Part shown: positions 38,749 through 48,188 of the stretch, piece after piece
How the letters are laid out: the number at the start of each line of letters is the position of its first letter
Position numbering within the stretch: the stretch's first letter is position 1
NCBI RefSeq assembly: GCF_024296925.1
Contig: NZ_CP101125.1
Location: 312,501 to 376,500, forward strand
Origin: Pseudomonas nunensis
Lineage (GTDB): Bacteria > Pseudomonadota > Gammaproteobacteria > Pseudomonadales > Pseudomonadaceae
DNA length: 64,000 nt
Reading direction: 5' to 3'
Notes under the pieces: generated by a model
The model's database searches: none
The model's input: the letters and a program-made list of their open reading frames with translations, nothing else
Told to the model about the DNA's origin: nothing
Position numbers and translations under genes: made by a program

Positions 38749-38967
38749 TTATGCGGCAGTAAATTCAACAGGAAATGGAATCGCGGCCTGGGCGGTTTGC
38801 AGCTTGGTCAGGGTTTCGCGCACCACTTCCTTGGCAAGGCAGGCGCATTTACCGCATTGGCTAGCTACGCCGGTGGCCTGACGGACTTCTTTATAGCTGC
38901 AGCAACCTTCATAGATTGCATCGCGGATTTGACCGTCGGTGACGCCAGTGCAGAGGCAGACATACAT
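38749..38967 (-). CDS. bfd: Bacterioferritin-associated ferredoxin Bfd
   Basis: The 72-residue [2Fe-2S] protein has ligands C4-x-C6 and C38-x2-C41. Bfd docks on bacterioferritin and reduces the stored ferric iron for release. ATG 38967 (MYVCLC) is the family N terminus. A Fur-like box lies about 53 bases upstream, so it should be induced when iron is low. Confidence 0.95.
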   Translation of the reverse strand: MYVCLCTGVTDGQIRDAIYEGCCSYKEVRQATGVASQCGKCACLAKEVVRETLTKLQTAQAAIPFPVEFTAA

Positions 38968-39280
38968 AAGTGAGAACCGTCGCTGGTTGTGACTCAATTG
39001 CGATGGATCTTAATGTTAACGAGAATGATTGTCAAAGTGCTTTCTGAAAGCTTCGCGTTATAAGCGCCTATGGCTGACGAACGGTTTTCGACATGGCATT
39101 ACGACAGTAACCGTAACAGTCCGAATTTAGCGCGCTGCTGAAAATCCGTTAAGGACAGCTCAAAAACGCCGTGTATGATGGTCGGTCCTTGCGAAGGGGA
39201 TCGTGTCACAGGGCTGTCGCCTGAGGGTGGCAGGCTGATGCGAATCCAGTTCTTCACGTTAATAGACCAGGAGATATTCA
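38968..39280. other. bfd/peroxiredoxin divergent region
   Basis: No gene is supported. It holds the Fur box for bfd and, near 39174, TATGAT, a possible -10 for the peroxiredoxin gene whose -35 is weak. Confidence 0.5.
39020..39034. promoter_or_regulatory. Fur box before bfd
   Basis: CGAGAATGATTGTCA matches the 7-1-7 Fur consensus TGATAAT-N-ATTATCA at 11 of 14 fixed positions. Confidence 0.7.
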
Positions 39281-39883
39281 ATGAGCGTACTCGTAGGCAA
39301 ACAAGCTCCAGACTTCACCGTACCGGCCGTACTCGGCAACGGCGAGATCGTAGACAGCTTCACCCTGTCGTCGGCTATCAAAGGCAAATACGGCCTGGTG
39401 TTCTTCTACCCACTGGACTTCACCTTCGTTTGCCCGTCCGAGCTGATCGCTCTGGACAACCGCATGGCTGACTTCAAGGCGCGCAACGTTGAAGTGGTTG
39501 CTGTGTCGATCGACTCGCATTTCACCCACAACGCATGGCGCAACACCCCGGTGAACAATGGCGGTATTGGCCAGGTTCGCTACACCATGGCTGCTGACAT
39601 CAAGCAGGAAATCATGAAAGCCTACGACGTTCAGTCCGCTGACGGCGTTGCTTTCCGTGGCGCATTCCTGATCGACGACAAAGGCGTTGTCCGTTCGCAG
39701 ATCATCAACGACCTGCCACTGGGCCGTAACATGGAAGAGCTGATCCGTCTGGTCGACGCACTGCAATTCCACGAAGAGCACGGCGAAGTTTGCCCTGCCA
39801 ACTGGAAAAAAGGCGACAAAGGCATGACCGCTTCCACCGAAGGTGTTGCGGCTTACCTGACCGAGCACGCTGCGGCGCTGTAA
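39281..39883 (+). CDS. 2-Cys peroxiredoxin (AhpC/Prx1 family)
   Basis: The 200-residue thiol peroxidase reduces hydrogen peroxide and organic peroxides. The peroxidatic Cys51 lies in DFTFVCPSE and the resolving Cys171 in GEVCPANW. An AGGAG site precedes the ATG. It belongs to the typical 2-Cys class and is the PA3529-like gene that usually sits next to bfd and rnt; no ahpF is adjacent, so the reductant may be thioredoxin. Confidence 0.94.
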   Translation: MSVLVGKQAPDFTVPAVLGNGEIVDSFTLSSAIKGKYGLVFFYPLDFTFVCPSELIALDNRMADFKARNVEVVAVSIDSHFTHNAWRNTPVNNGGIGQVRYTMAADIKQEIMKAYDVQSADGVAFRGAFLIDDKGVVRSQIINDLPLGRNMEELIRLVDALQFHEEHGEVCPANWKKGDKGMTASTEGVAAYLTEHAAAL

Positions 39884-39906
39884 GCCCAAGCGTCAGGCAT
39901 AAAAAA

Positions 39907-39924
39907 ACCGGCCGCGAGGCCGGT
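39907..39924. terminator. Bidirectional terminator between prx and rnt
   Basis: ACCGGCC-GCGA-GGCCGGT with A7 before and T7 after. Confidence 0.93.
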
Positions 39925-39958
39925 TTTTTTGTGGGCGGGATAAAACCCTTCGACCGGA

Positions 39959-40636
39959 TCAGTCGTTGAAGTCTTCCCAGCCGCCCATTTGCTTCCAGCG
40001 ATTGACGATGCCGCAGAACAGCTCGGCCGTCTTCTCGGTGTCGTAGCGAGCCGAGTGAGCCTCGCGACCGTCAAAGTCGATATCGGCTGCCTGGCAGGCC
40101 TTGGCCAGCACGGTTTGACCGTAAGCCAGGCCAGCGAGGGTTGCAGTGTCGAAGCTGGAGAACGGATGAAACGGGTTGCGTTTCATGTCCAGGCGCGCGA
40201 CAGCGGCGTTGAGGAAGCCCAGGTCGAAGCTGCTGTTGTGCCCGACCAGGATCGCCCGCTTGCAACCGTTGGCTTTCAGGGCCTTGCGGATGCCGCGGAA
40301 GATATCGGTCAGGGCGGTTTCTTCACTCACGGCCATGCGCAGCGGGTGATCGAGCTTGATCCCGGTGAATTCCAGGGCGGCCGCTTCGATGTTCGCGCCT
40401 TCAAACGGTTCTACGCGAAAGAAGTAGGTGTGATCGGGGTAAACAAACCCTTTTTCATCCATGGCGATGGTGGTCGCGGCAATTTCCAGCAGGGCGTCGG
40501 TGGCCGAGTTGAAACCACCGGTTTCTACGTCGACGACAACCGGCAGGTAGCCACGGAATCTGGCAGCCATTGGATGACGAGGACCGCCTCCACCGCCTTG
40601 ACCGTCCTGTTCGTCGTCGAAATGGTCTTCACTCAC
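39959..40636 (-). CDS. rnt: Ribonuclease T
   Basis: The 225-residue 3'-5' exoribonuclease matures tRNA and 5S rRNA 3' ends. The DEDD motifs are [20 protein letters not shown] and [13 protein letters not shown]. It overlaps pyrC by four bases, the remembered Pseudomonas order. Confidence 0.95.
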   Translation of the reverse strand: MSEDHFDDEQDGQGGGGGPRHPMAARFRGYLPVVVDVETGGFNSATDALLEIAATTIAMDEKGFVYPDHTYFFRVEPFEGANIEAAALEFTGIKLDHPLRMAVSEETALTDIFRGIRKALKANGCKRAILVGHNSSFDLGFLNAAVARLDMKRNPFHPFSSFDTATLAGLAYGQTVLAKACQAADIDFDGREAHSARYDTEKTAELFCGIVNRWKQMGGWEDFND

Positions 40637-41679
40637 GCGTGTTCCTCCAGCAGGCGCCAGCGCAGTTTTTCACCGGCGCGCAGCGGGATTACGGTCAGCT
40701 CGCCAAATGGCAGGCTGGTTGGGGCGGTCCACTCTTCGCGGACCAGGGTAATGCGATCGGTGTTCACCGGCAGGCCATAGAAGCGCGGGCCATTGAGACT
40801 GGCGAAGGCTTCGAGCTTGTCCAGCGCATTGCGCTGTTCGAAGGCCTCGGCGTACATCTCGATCGCAGCATAAGCGGTGTAGCAACCGGCACAGCCGCAA
40901 GCGGCTTCTTTGGCATGCTGGGCATGCGGCGCCGAGTCGGTGCCGAGGAAGAACTTCTCGCTGCCGCTGGTGGCGGCGTCGAGCAGGGCTTCCTGGTGCG
41001 TGTTGCGCTTGAGAATCGGCAGGCAGTAGAAGTGCGGCCGAATCCCGCCAACCAGCATGTGGTTGCGGTTGTACAACAGGTGATGAGCAGTGATGGTTGC
41101 GCCGACGTTGGCCGGAGCCGCGTTGACGAACTGAACGGCATCGGCGGTGGTGATGTGTTCGAACACCACTTTGAGCGTCGGGAAACGCTCGACCACACGG
41201 CGCATGTGCTCATCGATGAAGATTTTTTCGCGATCGAACACGTCGACATCGCCACGGGTGACTTCACCGTGGATCAACAACGGCATCCCGACTTCGGCCA
41301 TGGCCTCGATCGCCGGGAAAATCTTGTCGATGCTGGTGACGCCAGAATCCGAGTTGGTGGTGGCGCCGGCCGGGTACAGCTTGGCGGCGTGAACGAAACC
41401 GCTGGCCTTGGCTTCACGAATTTCTTCGGGCTGGGTGCGGTCGGTCAGGTACAGCACCATCAGCGGTTCGAAACGACTGCCGGCCGGGCGTGCAGCGAGA
41501 ATCCGCTGGCGATAGCCGTCGGCTTCAGCGGCGTTGCGCACCGGAGGTACCAGGTTGGGCATGATGATGGCGCGACCAAAGGTGCGCGCGACATCCGCAA
41601 CGGTATTGGACAAAACAGCACCATCGCGAAGATGAATATGCCAGTCGTCGGGACGCAGCAGGGTCAGGCGGTCGGACAT
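40633..41679 (-). CDS. pyrC: Dihydroorotase PyrC
   Basis: The 348-residue zinc enzyme cyclises carbamoyl aspartate to dihydroorotate in pyrimidine synthesis. It has the metal motif DWHIHLRDG (H14, H16), the likely carboxylated lysine in HAAKLYPAG, and HGEVT with later His ligands. The length fits the short class II enzyme. Confidence 0.95.
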   Translation of the reverse strand: MSDRLTLLRPDDWHIHLRDGAVLSNTVADVARTFGRAIIMPNLVPPVRNAAEADGYRQRILAARPAGSRFEPLMVLYLTDRTQPEEIREAKASGFVHAAKLYPAGATTNSDSGVTSIDKIFPAIEAMAEVGMPLLIHGEVTRGDVDVFDREKIFIDEHMRRVVERFPTLKVVFEHITTADAVQFVNAAPANVGATITAHHLLYNRNHMLVGGIRPHFYCLPILKRNTHQEALLDAATSGSEKFFLGTDSAPHAQHAKEAACGCAGCYTAYAAIEMYAEAFEQRNALDKLEAFASLNGPRFYGLPVNTDRITLVREEWTAPTSLPFGELTVIPLRAGEKLRWRLLEEHA

Positions 41680-41746
41680 GAGGGGATTCCAGGCGGGTCA
41701 AACTGAGGGGAATGCTACCGGAAAAGACTCTCTCAGGCACTCGCTA

Positions 41747-41772
41747 TCAAGTTTTGCAGCAAGCTTCCGATA
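41747..41772 (+). promoter_or_regulatory. FliA (sigma-28) promoter before motY
   Basis: TCAAGTTT and TCCGATA are 11 bases apart, close to the Pseudomonas FliA consensus TCAAGTTT-N11/12-GCCGATA. It is 65 bases upstream of the GTG start and supports a flagellar role for the gene. Confidence 0.7.
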
Positions 41773-41836
41773 TCCAATAGGTATGCCGTAAACGTATGTG
41801 TCGGTCTTTTTGTTGTAGAAGCCAGTGGAGCCTCCC

Positions 41837-42745
41837 GTGCGCCAGCGTTATTTAGCCTTGCTCAGTGTGTTTGCCAGCCTTCCCGCGATGGCGCTCACTT
41901 TCCAGACCCGTCTGGAGAGCATTGAGTGGACGGTCGAAGGGGATAAGTTCGAATGCCGACTGGCCCAGCCGATTACCGATTTCGGTTCCGGCGAGTTCGT
42001 GCGTCGTGCGGGTGAGCAGGCGATTTTTCGTCTCAAAGCCTACAACTCGGTGATTGGCGGTGGCTCCGCGACCTTGCTGGCGGCCGCTGCGCCATGGCAA
42101 CCGGGACGTGGCGACATCAACCTGGGGTCGGTGAACATCGGCAGCGGCAACGTGCTGTTCAACAGTTCGCAAGTGCAGGCCGGGCGCCTGATCAGTGGCT
42201 TGATGGACGGTCGCAGCCCGGTGATCCGGCGCGCGTCCGGCGATGGCCGGGTGTCTGAAGTTCGCCTGCTGCCGGTCAAGTTCAGCAAGGCTTTCAATGA
42301 TTATCAGGGTTGTGTGGCCAAGCTGTTGCCGCAGAATTTCGAGCAGGTGAAGCAATCCGAAGTCGGTTTCCCCGGCGAAGGTGTCGATCTGGATCCGCAG
42401 GCCAAGGCCAAGCTGCAGGTCATGCTGGAGTTCATGAAGGCCGATCCGACGGTTAATCACATCGAACTCGACGGTCACTCCGACAACAGCGGCAATCGCC
42501 TGACCAACCGCGAATTGTCACGCCGCCGCGCATTGGCGGTGATGGATTTCTTCAAGGCCAATGGCATCCAGGAATCGCAGATCACCATGCGTTTCCACGG
42601 CGAACGCTACCCGCTGGCGCCGAACACCAATGCGACCAACCGGGCCAAGAATCGCCGGGTCGCGGTGCGTCTTGAGCGGGTTGCTCCGACCGAGAAACCG
42701 ACGGCGCCGGCCACTGCTTCGGCAGGCGCGGCGGCTACATCCTGA
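41837..42745 (+). CDS. motY: MotY-like sodium/proton stator-associated OmpA-domain protein
   Basis: The 302-residue exported protein has a short signal peptide ending ASLPAMA, an N-terminal domain of the MotY type and a C-terminal OmpA peptidoglycan-binding domain (ELDGHSDNSGN, with RRRALAV and NRRVAVRLERV). GTG 41837 follows GGAG by six bases and is the likely start. MotY forms the T ring that anchors the stator. Its place before argG matches PA3526. Confidence 0.88.
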   Translation: MRQRYLALLSVFASLPAMALTFQTRLESIEWTVEGDKFECRLAQPITDFGSGEFVRRAGEQAIFRLKAYNSVIGGGSATLLAAAAPWQPGRGDINLGSVNIGSGNVLFNSSQVQAGRLISGLMDGRSPVIRRASGDGRVSEVRLLPVKFSKAFNDYQGCVAKLLPQNFEQVKQSEVGFPGEGVDLDPQAKAKLQVMLEFMKADPTVNHIELDGHSDNSGNRLTNRELSRRRALAVMDFFKANGIQESQITMRFHGERYPLAPNTNATNRAKNRRVAVRLERVAPTEKPTAPATASAGAAATS

Positions 42746-42778
42746 CTCGGCGGTCATCGTCGCGCTCTCGTAAGAATC

Positions 42779-42815
42779 TGTCGCTTCGTCGTCATAAGCT
42801 GTCGCGGTACTGTAA
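42779..42815. promoter_or_regulatory. ArgR operator at argG
   Basis: Two direct half-sites with the exact ArgR spacing: TGTCGC-N8-CA (42779-42794), N5, TGTCGC-N8-AA (42800-42815). It ends 58 bases before the argG start. Confidence 0.8.
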
Positions 42816-42873
42816 ATTATTCCGTATGAGCGGTAGACTTCACGGCTTTCCGTAAACCCCGTGGAGTGATGGC

Positions 42874-44091
42874 ATGGCGGACGTAAACAAGGTCGTTCTG
42901 GCGTATTCCGGCGGCCTGGACACTTCGGTGATCCTCAAGTGGCTGCAGGATACTTATAACTGTGAAGTAGTGACCTTCACCGCTGACCTGGGTCAGGGCG
43001 AAGAGGTCGAACCGGCCCGCGCCAAGGCTCAGGCCATGGGCGTAAAAGAAATCTACATCGACGATCTGCGCGAAGAATTCGTGCGTGATTTCGTGTTCCC
43101 GATGTTCCGTGCCAACACCGTTTACGAAGGCGAGTACCTGCTGGGTACTTCCATCGCTCGTCCGTTGATTGCCAAACGCCTGATCGAAATCGCGAACGAA
43201 ACCGGCGCTGACGCCATTTCCCACGGCGCGACCGGCAAGGGCAACGACCAGGTGCGTTTCGAACTGGGTGCCTACGCACTCAAGCCAGGCGTGAAAGTGA
43301 TCGCCCCTTGGCGCGAGTGGGACCTGCTCTCCCGTGAAAAGCTGATGGATTACGCTGAAAAGCACAACATCCCGATCGAGCGCCACGGCAAGAAAAAATC
43401 CCCGTACTCGATGGATGCCAACCTGCTGCACATCTCCTATGAAGGCGGCGTGCTGGAAGACACCTGGACCGAGCACGAAGAAGACATGTGGAAATGGACC
43501 GTCTCCCCGGAGAAGGCTCCAGACAAGGCTCAGTACCTCGAACTGACCTACCGCAACGGCGACATCGTCGCGCTGGACGGCGTCGAAATGACTCCGGCCA
43601 CCGTGCTGGCGACCCTGAACCGTATCGGTGGCGAACACGGCATCGGCCGTCTCGACATCGTCGAGAACCGTTACGTGGGCATGAAGTCCCGTGGCTGCTA
43701 CGAAACCCCTGGCGGCACCATCATGCTGCGCGCTCACCGTGCGATCGAATCGATCACCCTGGACCGCGAAGTGGCTCACCTCAAAGACGAGCTGATGCCG
43801 AAATACGCCAGCCTGATCTACACCGGTTACTGGTGGAGCCCTGAGCGTCTGATGCTGCAACAGATGATCGACGCTTCCCAGGCTCACGTGAACGGTGTGG
43901 TTCGCCTGAAGCTGTACAAAGGCAACGTGATCGTCACCGGCCGCAAGTCCGACGAATCGTTGTTCGACGCCAACATCGCTACCTTCGAAGAAGACGGCGG
44001 CGCCTACAACCAGGCCGATGCGGCGGGCTTCATCAAGCTCAACGCCTTGCGCATGCGTATTGCTGCCAACAAAGGCCGCAAGCTGTTCTGA
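42874..44091 (+). CDS. argG: Argininosuccinate synthase ArgG
   Basis: The 405-residue enzyme condenses citrulline and aspartate with ATP to argininosuccinate. The N-terminal ATP pyrophosphatase motif AYSGGLDTS is at residues 10-18, with [14 protein letters not shown] downstream. The operator upstream points to ArgR control, shared with argF. Confidence 0.97.
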   Translation: MADVNKVVLAYSGGLDTSVILKWLQDTYNCEVVTFTADLGQGEEVEPARAKAQAMGVKEIYIDDLREEFVRDFVFPMFRANTVYEGEYLLGTSIARPLIAKRLIEIANETGADAISHGATGKGNDQVRFELGAYALKPGVKVIAPWREWDLLSREKLMDYAEKHNIPIERHGKKKSPYSMDANLLHISYEGGVLEDTWTEHEEDMWKWTVSPEKAPDKAQYLELTYRNGDIVALDGVEMTPATVLATLNRIGGEHGIGRLDIVENRYVGMKSRGCYETPGGTIMLRAHRAIESITLDREVAHLKDELMPKYASLIYTGYWWSPERLMLQQMIDASQAHVNGVVRLKLYKGNVIVTGRKSDESLFDANIATFEEDGGAYNQADAAGFIKLNALRMRIAANKGRKLF

Positions 44092-44115
44092 GACCTTTGC
44101 CGTAGTAAATGAAGC

Positions 44116-44142
44116 TGTGGCCCTGTCATTGACAGGGCCACA
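44116..44142 (+). terminator. argG terminator
   Basis: TGTGGCCCTGTCA and TGACAGGGCCACA pair around one base, followed by ACTCTTT. It lies 25 bases after the argG stop. Confidence 0.85.
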
Positions 44143-44176
44143 ACTCTTTGCGATCTATTCAGCAATACTCTCCTGA

Positions 44177-44836
44177 TCACTCATCAAGCATCTGATCCAG
44201 CACCGTCACGCCCTGTGAGCTCAAGTTGTAAACAATGCAGAAGGGTTCGCGTGTGCCTGTTCTTTTCAGCTTTGAACGCTTGAGTGCGCCTTCCTTCAGT
44301 AACTTCTCAGACTCGCTGCAAGCAAGAAACACGATCACCTTTATGGGGTGACTGTGTGGTTTGCGGATTTTCTGCATCAAGGTGGTGTAGCCCGCCTGAG
44401 TATCCATCCCGCGAGTATCGACGATGCTCAATCCTTTCAATCGCCCTGGCAGATAGACGCTGTGCTGCTCCCGGATGCCTGTGTGCAGATGGATCGGGGT
44501 CGGTGGGTCCTGGGCACTCCAGAACCAGTGACGAAACCTCTTTGCCCTGGTTGAAAAGCCGGGAGTGGCCGGGCGCCCGGCGTTATCACTGGCTTTTATA
44601 AAGGACTTGTCTTTATCAAAGTCAGAGGGGGCGTAAAGCGATCGATAGTTGAAGTTGAGCGTGAGGAAAAAAAGAAAGAGTAAGTAAAATGGAAAGCTGA
44701 TTAAAAACCAGACATAGATTTCCCGTTCGTCGTTATCGAGAAACGGCAGGGAGACAGCGGCGGAGGTTTCAGAAATTGCTGCAAATATCGCAATAATGGT
44801 CATCGGATTCGAGATCCTTCTTTTGAGTCTTTTCAT
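44177..44836 (-). CDS. Membrane-anchored protein of unknown function
   Basis: I do not recognise it. The 219-residue product has two N-terminal helices (MTIIAIFAAISETSAAVSLP and WFLISFPFYLLFLFFLTLNF), forming a hairpin with both ends in the cytoplasm, and a soluble C-terminal domain with IVDTRGMDTQAGYTTLMQKI, KVIVFLACSES and FCIVYNLSSQG strands. The DNA is clearly more AT-rich than its neighbours. There is no operon partner. The ATG at 44836 lacks a strong ribosome site. Confidence 0.7.
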   Translation of the reverse strand: MKRLKRRISNPMTIIAIFAAISETSAAVSLPFLDNDEREIYVWFLISFPFYLLFLFFLTLNFNYRSLYAPSDFDKDKSFIKASDNAGRPATPGFSTRAKRFRHWFWSAQDPPTPIHLHTGIREQHSVYLPGRLKGLSIVDTRGMDTQAGYTTLMQKIRKPHSHPIKVIVFLACSESEKLLKEGALKRSKLKRTGTREPFCIVYNLSSQGVTVLDQMLDE

Positions 44837-45391
44837 GTTTTACACTCGTGGAATAATGGCTTTTTCTCGTATGGATAAAGTAACTGGTAGTCGTCGGTTT
44901 CAGAGGGCTGGTTGTTGTAGGAGATTCGTCCAGCCTGATAAGAATGACTATATAGAGTAAATGTGGTTCTCATTGTTGTTATATGTTGGGTGTTCTTGTT
45001 TCAAAAGTTTATGTCATGAATTACACAAGGTCTTCTGCTGATAAGTCGGTATTTAACAGCTTGTGTTATGTGGCGGATTTTGAAGGTGACAATATCCGTT
45101 GCCTTTCAGCATTGGCCTGTAGGCAAAGAACGCTGGAGGTGTTACGGGGTTGTCGGTTCTGTACGGTGTGGTTGTAAGCCGATACAAAAAAATGAACCTG
45201 ATGTCAGGGATTCTTAAGAGTTCACAGTTTCGGCCTCAATACATTCAAGGTTTTTTTGTAGGAATCATCCTTGTTGCTTGTAGGGAATGTCTCTCGGTGT
45301 GGATGCTCGGGGGGTACGCCATGCCACGGGTGAAACGACTAGGCTATTGTGCGGGCTCTAAAAATTCGAACAGCGAAAATTGGACTTGCCC
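44837..45391. other. AT-rich gap without a supported gene
   Basis: These 555 bases are AT-rich for this genome. Two short open frames (44983-45177, 45150-45395) lack ribosome sites and protein-like composition. The stretch may hold a long leader for the response regulator gene or a small RNA; nothing specific is identified. Confidence 0.5.
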
Positions 45392-46018
45392 ATGAATAAA
45401 GTGCTGATCGTGGATGATCACCCTGTCATTCGTCTTGCGGTGCGTTTGCTAATGGAACGTCATGGCTACGAAGTCATCGCAGAAACAGACAATGGTGTGG
45501 ATGCATTACAACTAGCCCGCGAACATATGCCGGATATTGTCATTCTGGATATTGGTATACCGAAACTGGACGGGCTGGAAGTCATCGCGCGTCTGACATC
45601 GGTGGCGCTGCCGTTGAAAGTGCTAGTGCTGACTTCCCAGGCGCCGGGACACTTTTCAATGCGTTGTATGCAATCGGGGGCCGCCGGTTATGTTTGCAAA
45701 CAACAGGACCTGACTGAATTGCTGAGCGCTATCAAGGCGGTATTGTCGGGCTACAGTTACTTTCCCAATCAAGCCTTGCATACCGTTCGCTCCAGTCTTG
45801 GCAACGCCAGTGAAGCCGATATGGTGGATCGTTTGTCGGGGCGGGAAATGATGGTGTTGCAACAACTGGCCCGTGGAAAGACAAACAAGGAAATTGCCGA
45901 TGGAATGTTCCTCAGCAACAAGACGGTCAGTACCTACAAGACTCGTTTGTTGTTGAAGCTCAATGCTCGCTCGCTGGTGGACTTGATCGAACTGGCCCAG
46001 CGCAATGGCCTGGTATGA
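45392..46018 (+). CDS. Orphan LuxR-type response regulator (NarL family)
   Basis: The 208-residue protein has a receiver domain (D8-D9, phospho-site D53, LTSQ, K104 region) and a C-terminal LuxR helix-turn-helix (LSGREMMVLQQLARGKTNKEIADGMFLSNKTVSTYKTRL). The receiver resembles the BvgA/EvgA/RocA group. No kinase is nearby, so its partner is elsewhere. ATG 45392 begins the receiver; its ribosome site is weak. Confidence 0.9.
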   Translation: MNKVLIVDDHPVIRLAVRLLMERHGYEVIAETDNGVDALQLAREHMPDIVILDIGIPKLDGLEVIARLTSVALPLKVLVLTSQAPGHFSMRCMQSGAAGYVCKQQDLTELLSAIKAVLSGYSYFPNQALHTVRSSLGNASEADMVDRLSGREMMVLQQLARGKTNKEIADGMFLSNKTVSTYKTRLLLKLNARSLVDLIELAQRNGLV

Positions 46019-46031
46019 CGGCACACAGTAA

Positions 46032-46055
46032 AAAGCCTCCGTTTCGGGAGGCTTT
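46032..46055. terminator. Terminator after the response regulator
   Basis: AAAGCCTCC and GGAGGCTTT pair around a short loop. It lies between the convergent response regulator and PA3496-like genes. Confidence 0.82.
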
Positions 46056-46061
46056 CAGGTG

Positions 46062-46241
46062 TCATAGATCAAAATCGTAATCGGCCAATTGCTTCTGCAG
46101 TCGGCGCTCCTCCAGCAGATTGTCGATGGTGCGGCGCTTGCTCAGGTTGGTTTTTGCCACTTCAACCACCGGTTCAGCGTCATCGGCTTCAACGGGGGTG
46201 AAGTCGTCTTCTACGTCCAATTGCTCTTTGCCAGTGCTCAT
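46062..46241 (-). CDS. PA3496-family small acidic protein
   Basis: The 59-residue frame reads MSTGKEQLDVEDDF at the start and ends LEERRLQKQLADYDFDL. It has an acidic N-terminal half and a basic helical C-terminal half with NLSKRRTIDNLL. It matches the small protein remembered next to nth in P. aeruginosa (PA3496), which databases label a putative envelope-integrity protein. The role is not established. Confidence 0.82.
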   Translation of the reverse strand: MSTGKEQLDVEDDFTPVEADDAEPVVEVAKTNLSKRRTIDNLLEERRLQKQLADYDFDL

Positions 46242-46347
46242 TTTGTTACTCCAGGCTAAGACTGCCTTTGGCGCTCCTTATATCGACATTCTCCCGGCGG
46301 GTAAAAAAGATTTTTTCAATCGGTGAATCAATAATTTTAATAGCGCC

Positions 46348-46986
46348 TCAATCGTCGGAGGTCTTTTGCTTGTATTCGCACAAGTCCTCGATTCGGCAAC
46401 TGCCGCAGCGGGGCTTGCGGGCCAGGCAAACGTAGCGCCCGTGGAGGATCAGCCAGTGATGTGAATCGAGCAGAAACTCCTTGGGCACGAATTTCATCAG
46501 CTTGTTTTCCACCTCGACCACATTCTTGCCGGGAGCAATCCCGGTACGGTTGCTGACCCGGAAGATATGGGTGTCCACGGCCATGGTCAGTTGACGGAAT
46601 GCCGTATTGAGCACCACGTTGGCGGTCTTGCGGCCGACGCCGGGCAAGGCCTCCAGCTCCTCACGGGTCTGAGGCACTTCGCCGCCGTGTTTTTCCACCA
46701 GCAGGCGACAGGTCTCGATCACGTTCTTGGCCTTGCTGTTGAACAGGCCAATAGTCTTGATGTACTCCGTCAGCCCTTCGACCCCCAAGGCATAAATCGC
46801 GGCGGGGGTGTTGGCCACCGGATACAGCTTCGCCGTGGCCTTGTTGACGCCGACATCGGTGGACTGCGCTGAAAGAATCACCGCGATCAGCAATTCAAAC
46901 GCAGAGGAGTAGGCCAGTTCGGTCTTCGGTTCCGGGTTGTCTTCGTGCAGCCGGCGGAAGATTTCGTAACGTTTTGCGGCATTCAT
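46348..46986 (-). CDS. nth: Endonuclease III Nth
   Basis: The 212-residue base-excision enzyme removes oxidised pyrimidines and nicks abasic sites. The helix-hairpin-helix LPGVGRKTANVVL carries the catalytic lysine, followed by VDTHIFRV with the catalytic Asp. The C-terminal [4Fe-4S] loop is C-x6-C-x2-C-x5-C. It follows rnfE by 25 bases, the same order as rsx-nth in E. coli. Confidence 0.96.
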   Translation of the reverse strand: MNAAKRYEIFRRLHEDNPEPKTELAYSSAFELLIAVILSAQSTDVGVNKATAKLYPVANTPAAIYALGVEGLTEYIKTIGLFNSKAKNVIETCRLLVEKHGGEVPQTREELEALPGVGRKTANVVLNTAFRQLTMAVDTHIFRVSNRTGIAPGKNVVEVENKLMKFVPKEFLLDSHHWLILHGRYVCLARKPRCGSCRIEDLCEYKQKTSDD

Positions 46987-47011
46987 GGGTGATGCGTTTC
47001 CTCGAAAGCGG

Positions 47012-47584
47012 TCAATTTGAGAGGCGAAGCCAAGCCTGTTTCGCAGCGATCAGCAGCCCCAGCAGAATAAATCCGCCGGGGACCAGTGTGGCCAGGCGCA
47101 AGCCACCGTCAGCGGTCAGTATCCAGCCGGGCCAATCCAGCCCGCCGACCAGCCAGGACAGATGCGCGCCCACAGTGCCGTTGCCGACGAGTTCGCGCAG
47201 CAACCCCATGCTCATCATCAGCGCCCCGAACAGGCCACACAGGCGCAAGCGATCGCGCCAGGGGCTCTGGAAAAATTCATTGCTGTCCAACACGACGCAT
47301 TGCAAGGCAATCAGTCCGGCATACAACCCCAGATGTTGCTGCCATTGCAGCGACCAGGCTTGCCCGACGAGTTCAGCGCAACTGGTCAGCGCGGCTGCCA
47401 GCAGAACGCCGGCCGGCACGCGTGTCCACGGGACAAGTCGGACGCGTAAGGGGGCCATTCCTGTGCCGTACGCAGCAATCACCACCACGAACATCAACCA
47501 CACGCCCAGGGCGGTCATCAGGGAATTAGTGGCGCCGATCAGTGGCGCCAGCATCAACGAGTTCTGCACAGAGGCTTTATTCAT
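47012..47584 (-). CDS. rnfE: RnfE-like membrane subunit (divergent)
   Basis: The 190-residue multi-helix protein lies in the RnfE position. SLMLAPLIGATNSL corresponds to the canonical LCPLLAVTNS, so the first cluster cysteine is alanine here. LIALQCVVLDSNEFF keeps a cysteine at the TNC position. ATG 47584 overlaps the rnfG stop by eight bases. It is shorter than usual RnfE (about 210-230 residues). Confidence 0.82.
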   Translation of the reverse strand: MNKASVQNSLMLAPLIGATNSLMTALGVWLMFVVVIAAYGTGMAPLRVRLVPWTRVPAGVLLAAALTSCAELVGQAWSLQWQQHLGLYAGLIALQCVVLDSNEFFQSPWRDRLRLCGLFGALMMSMGLLRELVGNGTVGAHLSWLVGGLDWPGWILTADGGLRLATLVPGGFILLGLLIAAKQAWLRLSN

Positions 47585-48188
47585 GGACGACGCTCCCGAC
47601 CAGCTGTTGCCGATGCTCATCAAAGTAGCGCAACGCATCATGAATAGCGTTGATCACCGCTCGCGAGGTGGTGGTCGCTCCGGCCATTTGATCGAATTGT
47701 CCCTGATCCTTTTTCAGCGCCCAGCCGTTGTCAGCGGGATCTGTGCGCGACTTGCCGGTGAAGAGGTGCAGCCAGGCGTTCGGCCAATCGGCGAGACGTC
47801 CGCCCAGGCCCGGGGTTTCCGCCTGCTTGAGGGTTTTGACGCCGAGCAGTTTGCCGTTGGCGTCGATGACAATCAGCAACTCGATGGTGCTGGTGTAGCC
47901 CACAGTCTGGCTACGCAACAATACGGCACTGGGTTGGCTAGCCTTGGTTGCCAAGTAACCCGTCAGCAATGTGCTGTTGCTCAGCGAGGTATTGTCGAGG
48001 ACCAGTGGCTTTTCCAGCGGCTGATTGTCGTAACTCTCAGGCGGCAACATATCCAGCAGCGTGCGACTGTCGATCAGCCGTTGTTCGGTGGCAATGCGCT
48101 CGGCACTGGTGTGTTGCACAAGGTAGGTCGCGCCAATTCCCAGGCCGGCCAACAACACCAATGTCACAACGCTGGTCGCCCGGCTCAT
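47577..48188 (-). CDS. rnfG: RnfG-like subunit with covalent FMN site
   Basis: The 203-residue protein has one N-terminal membrane helix (VVTLVLLAGLGIGATYLV) and a periplasmic FMN-binding domain. The flavinylation motif reads DQMAGATTTSRAV, with the acceptor threonine in GAT kept. It overlaps rnfD by four bases. Confidence 0.88.
   Translation of the reverse strand: MSRATSVVTLVLLAGLGIGATYLVQHTSAERIATEQRLIDSRTLLDMLPPESYDNQPLEKPLVLDNTSLSNSTLLTGYLATKASQPSAVLLRSQTVGYTSTIELLIVIDANGKLLGVKTLKQAETPGLGGRLADWPNAWLHLFTGKSRTDPADNGWALKKDQGQFDQMAGATTTSRAVINAIHDALRYFDEHRQQLVGSVVHE

Noticed and set aside
44983..45395. Two short open frames before the orphan response regulator
   Set aside because: No ribosome sites, odd composition and mutual overlap; no support as genes.
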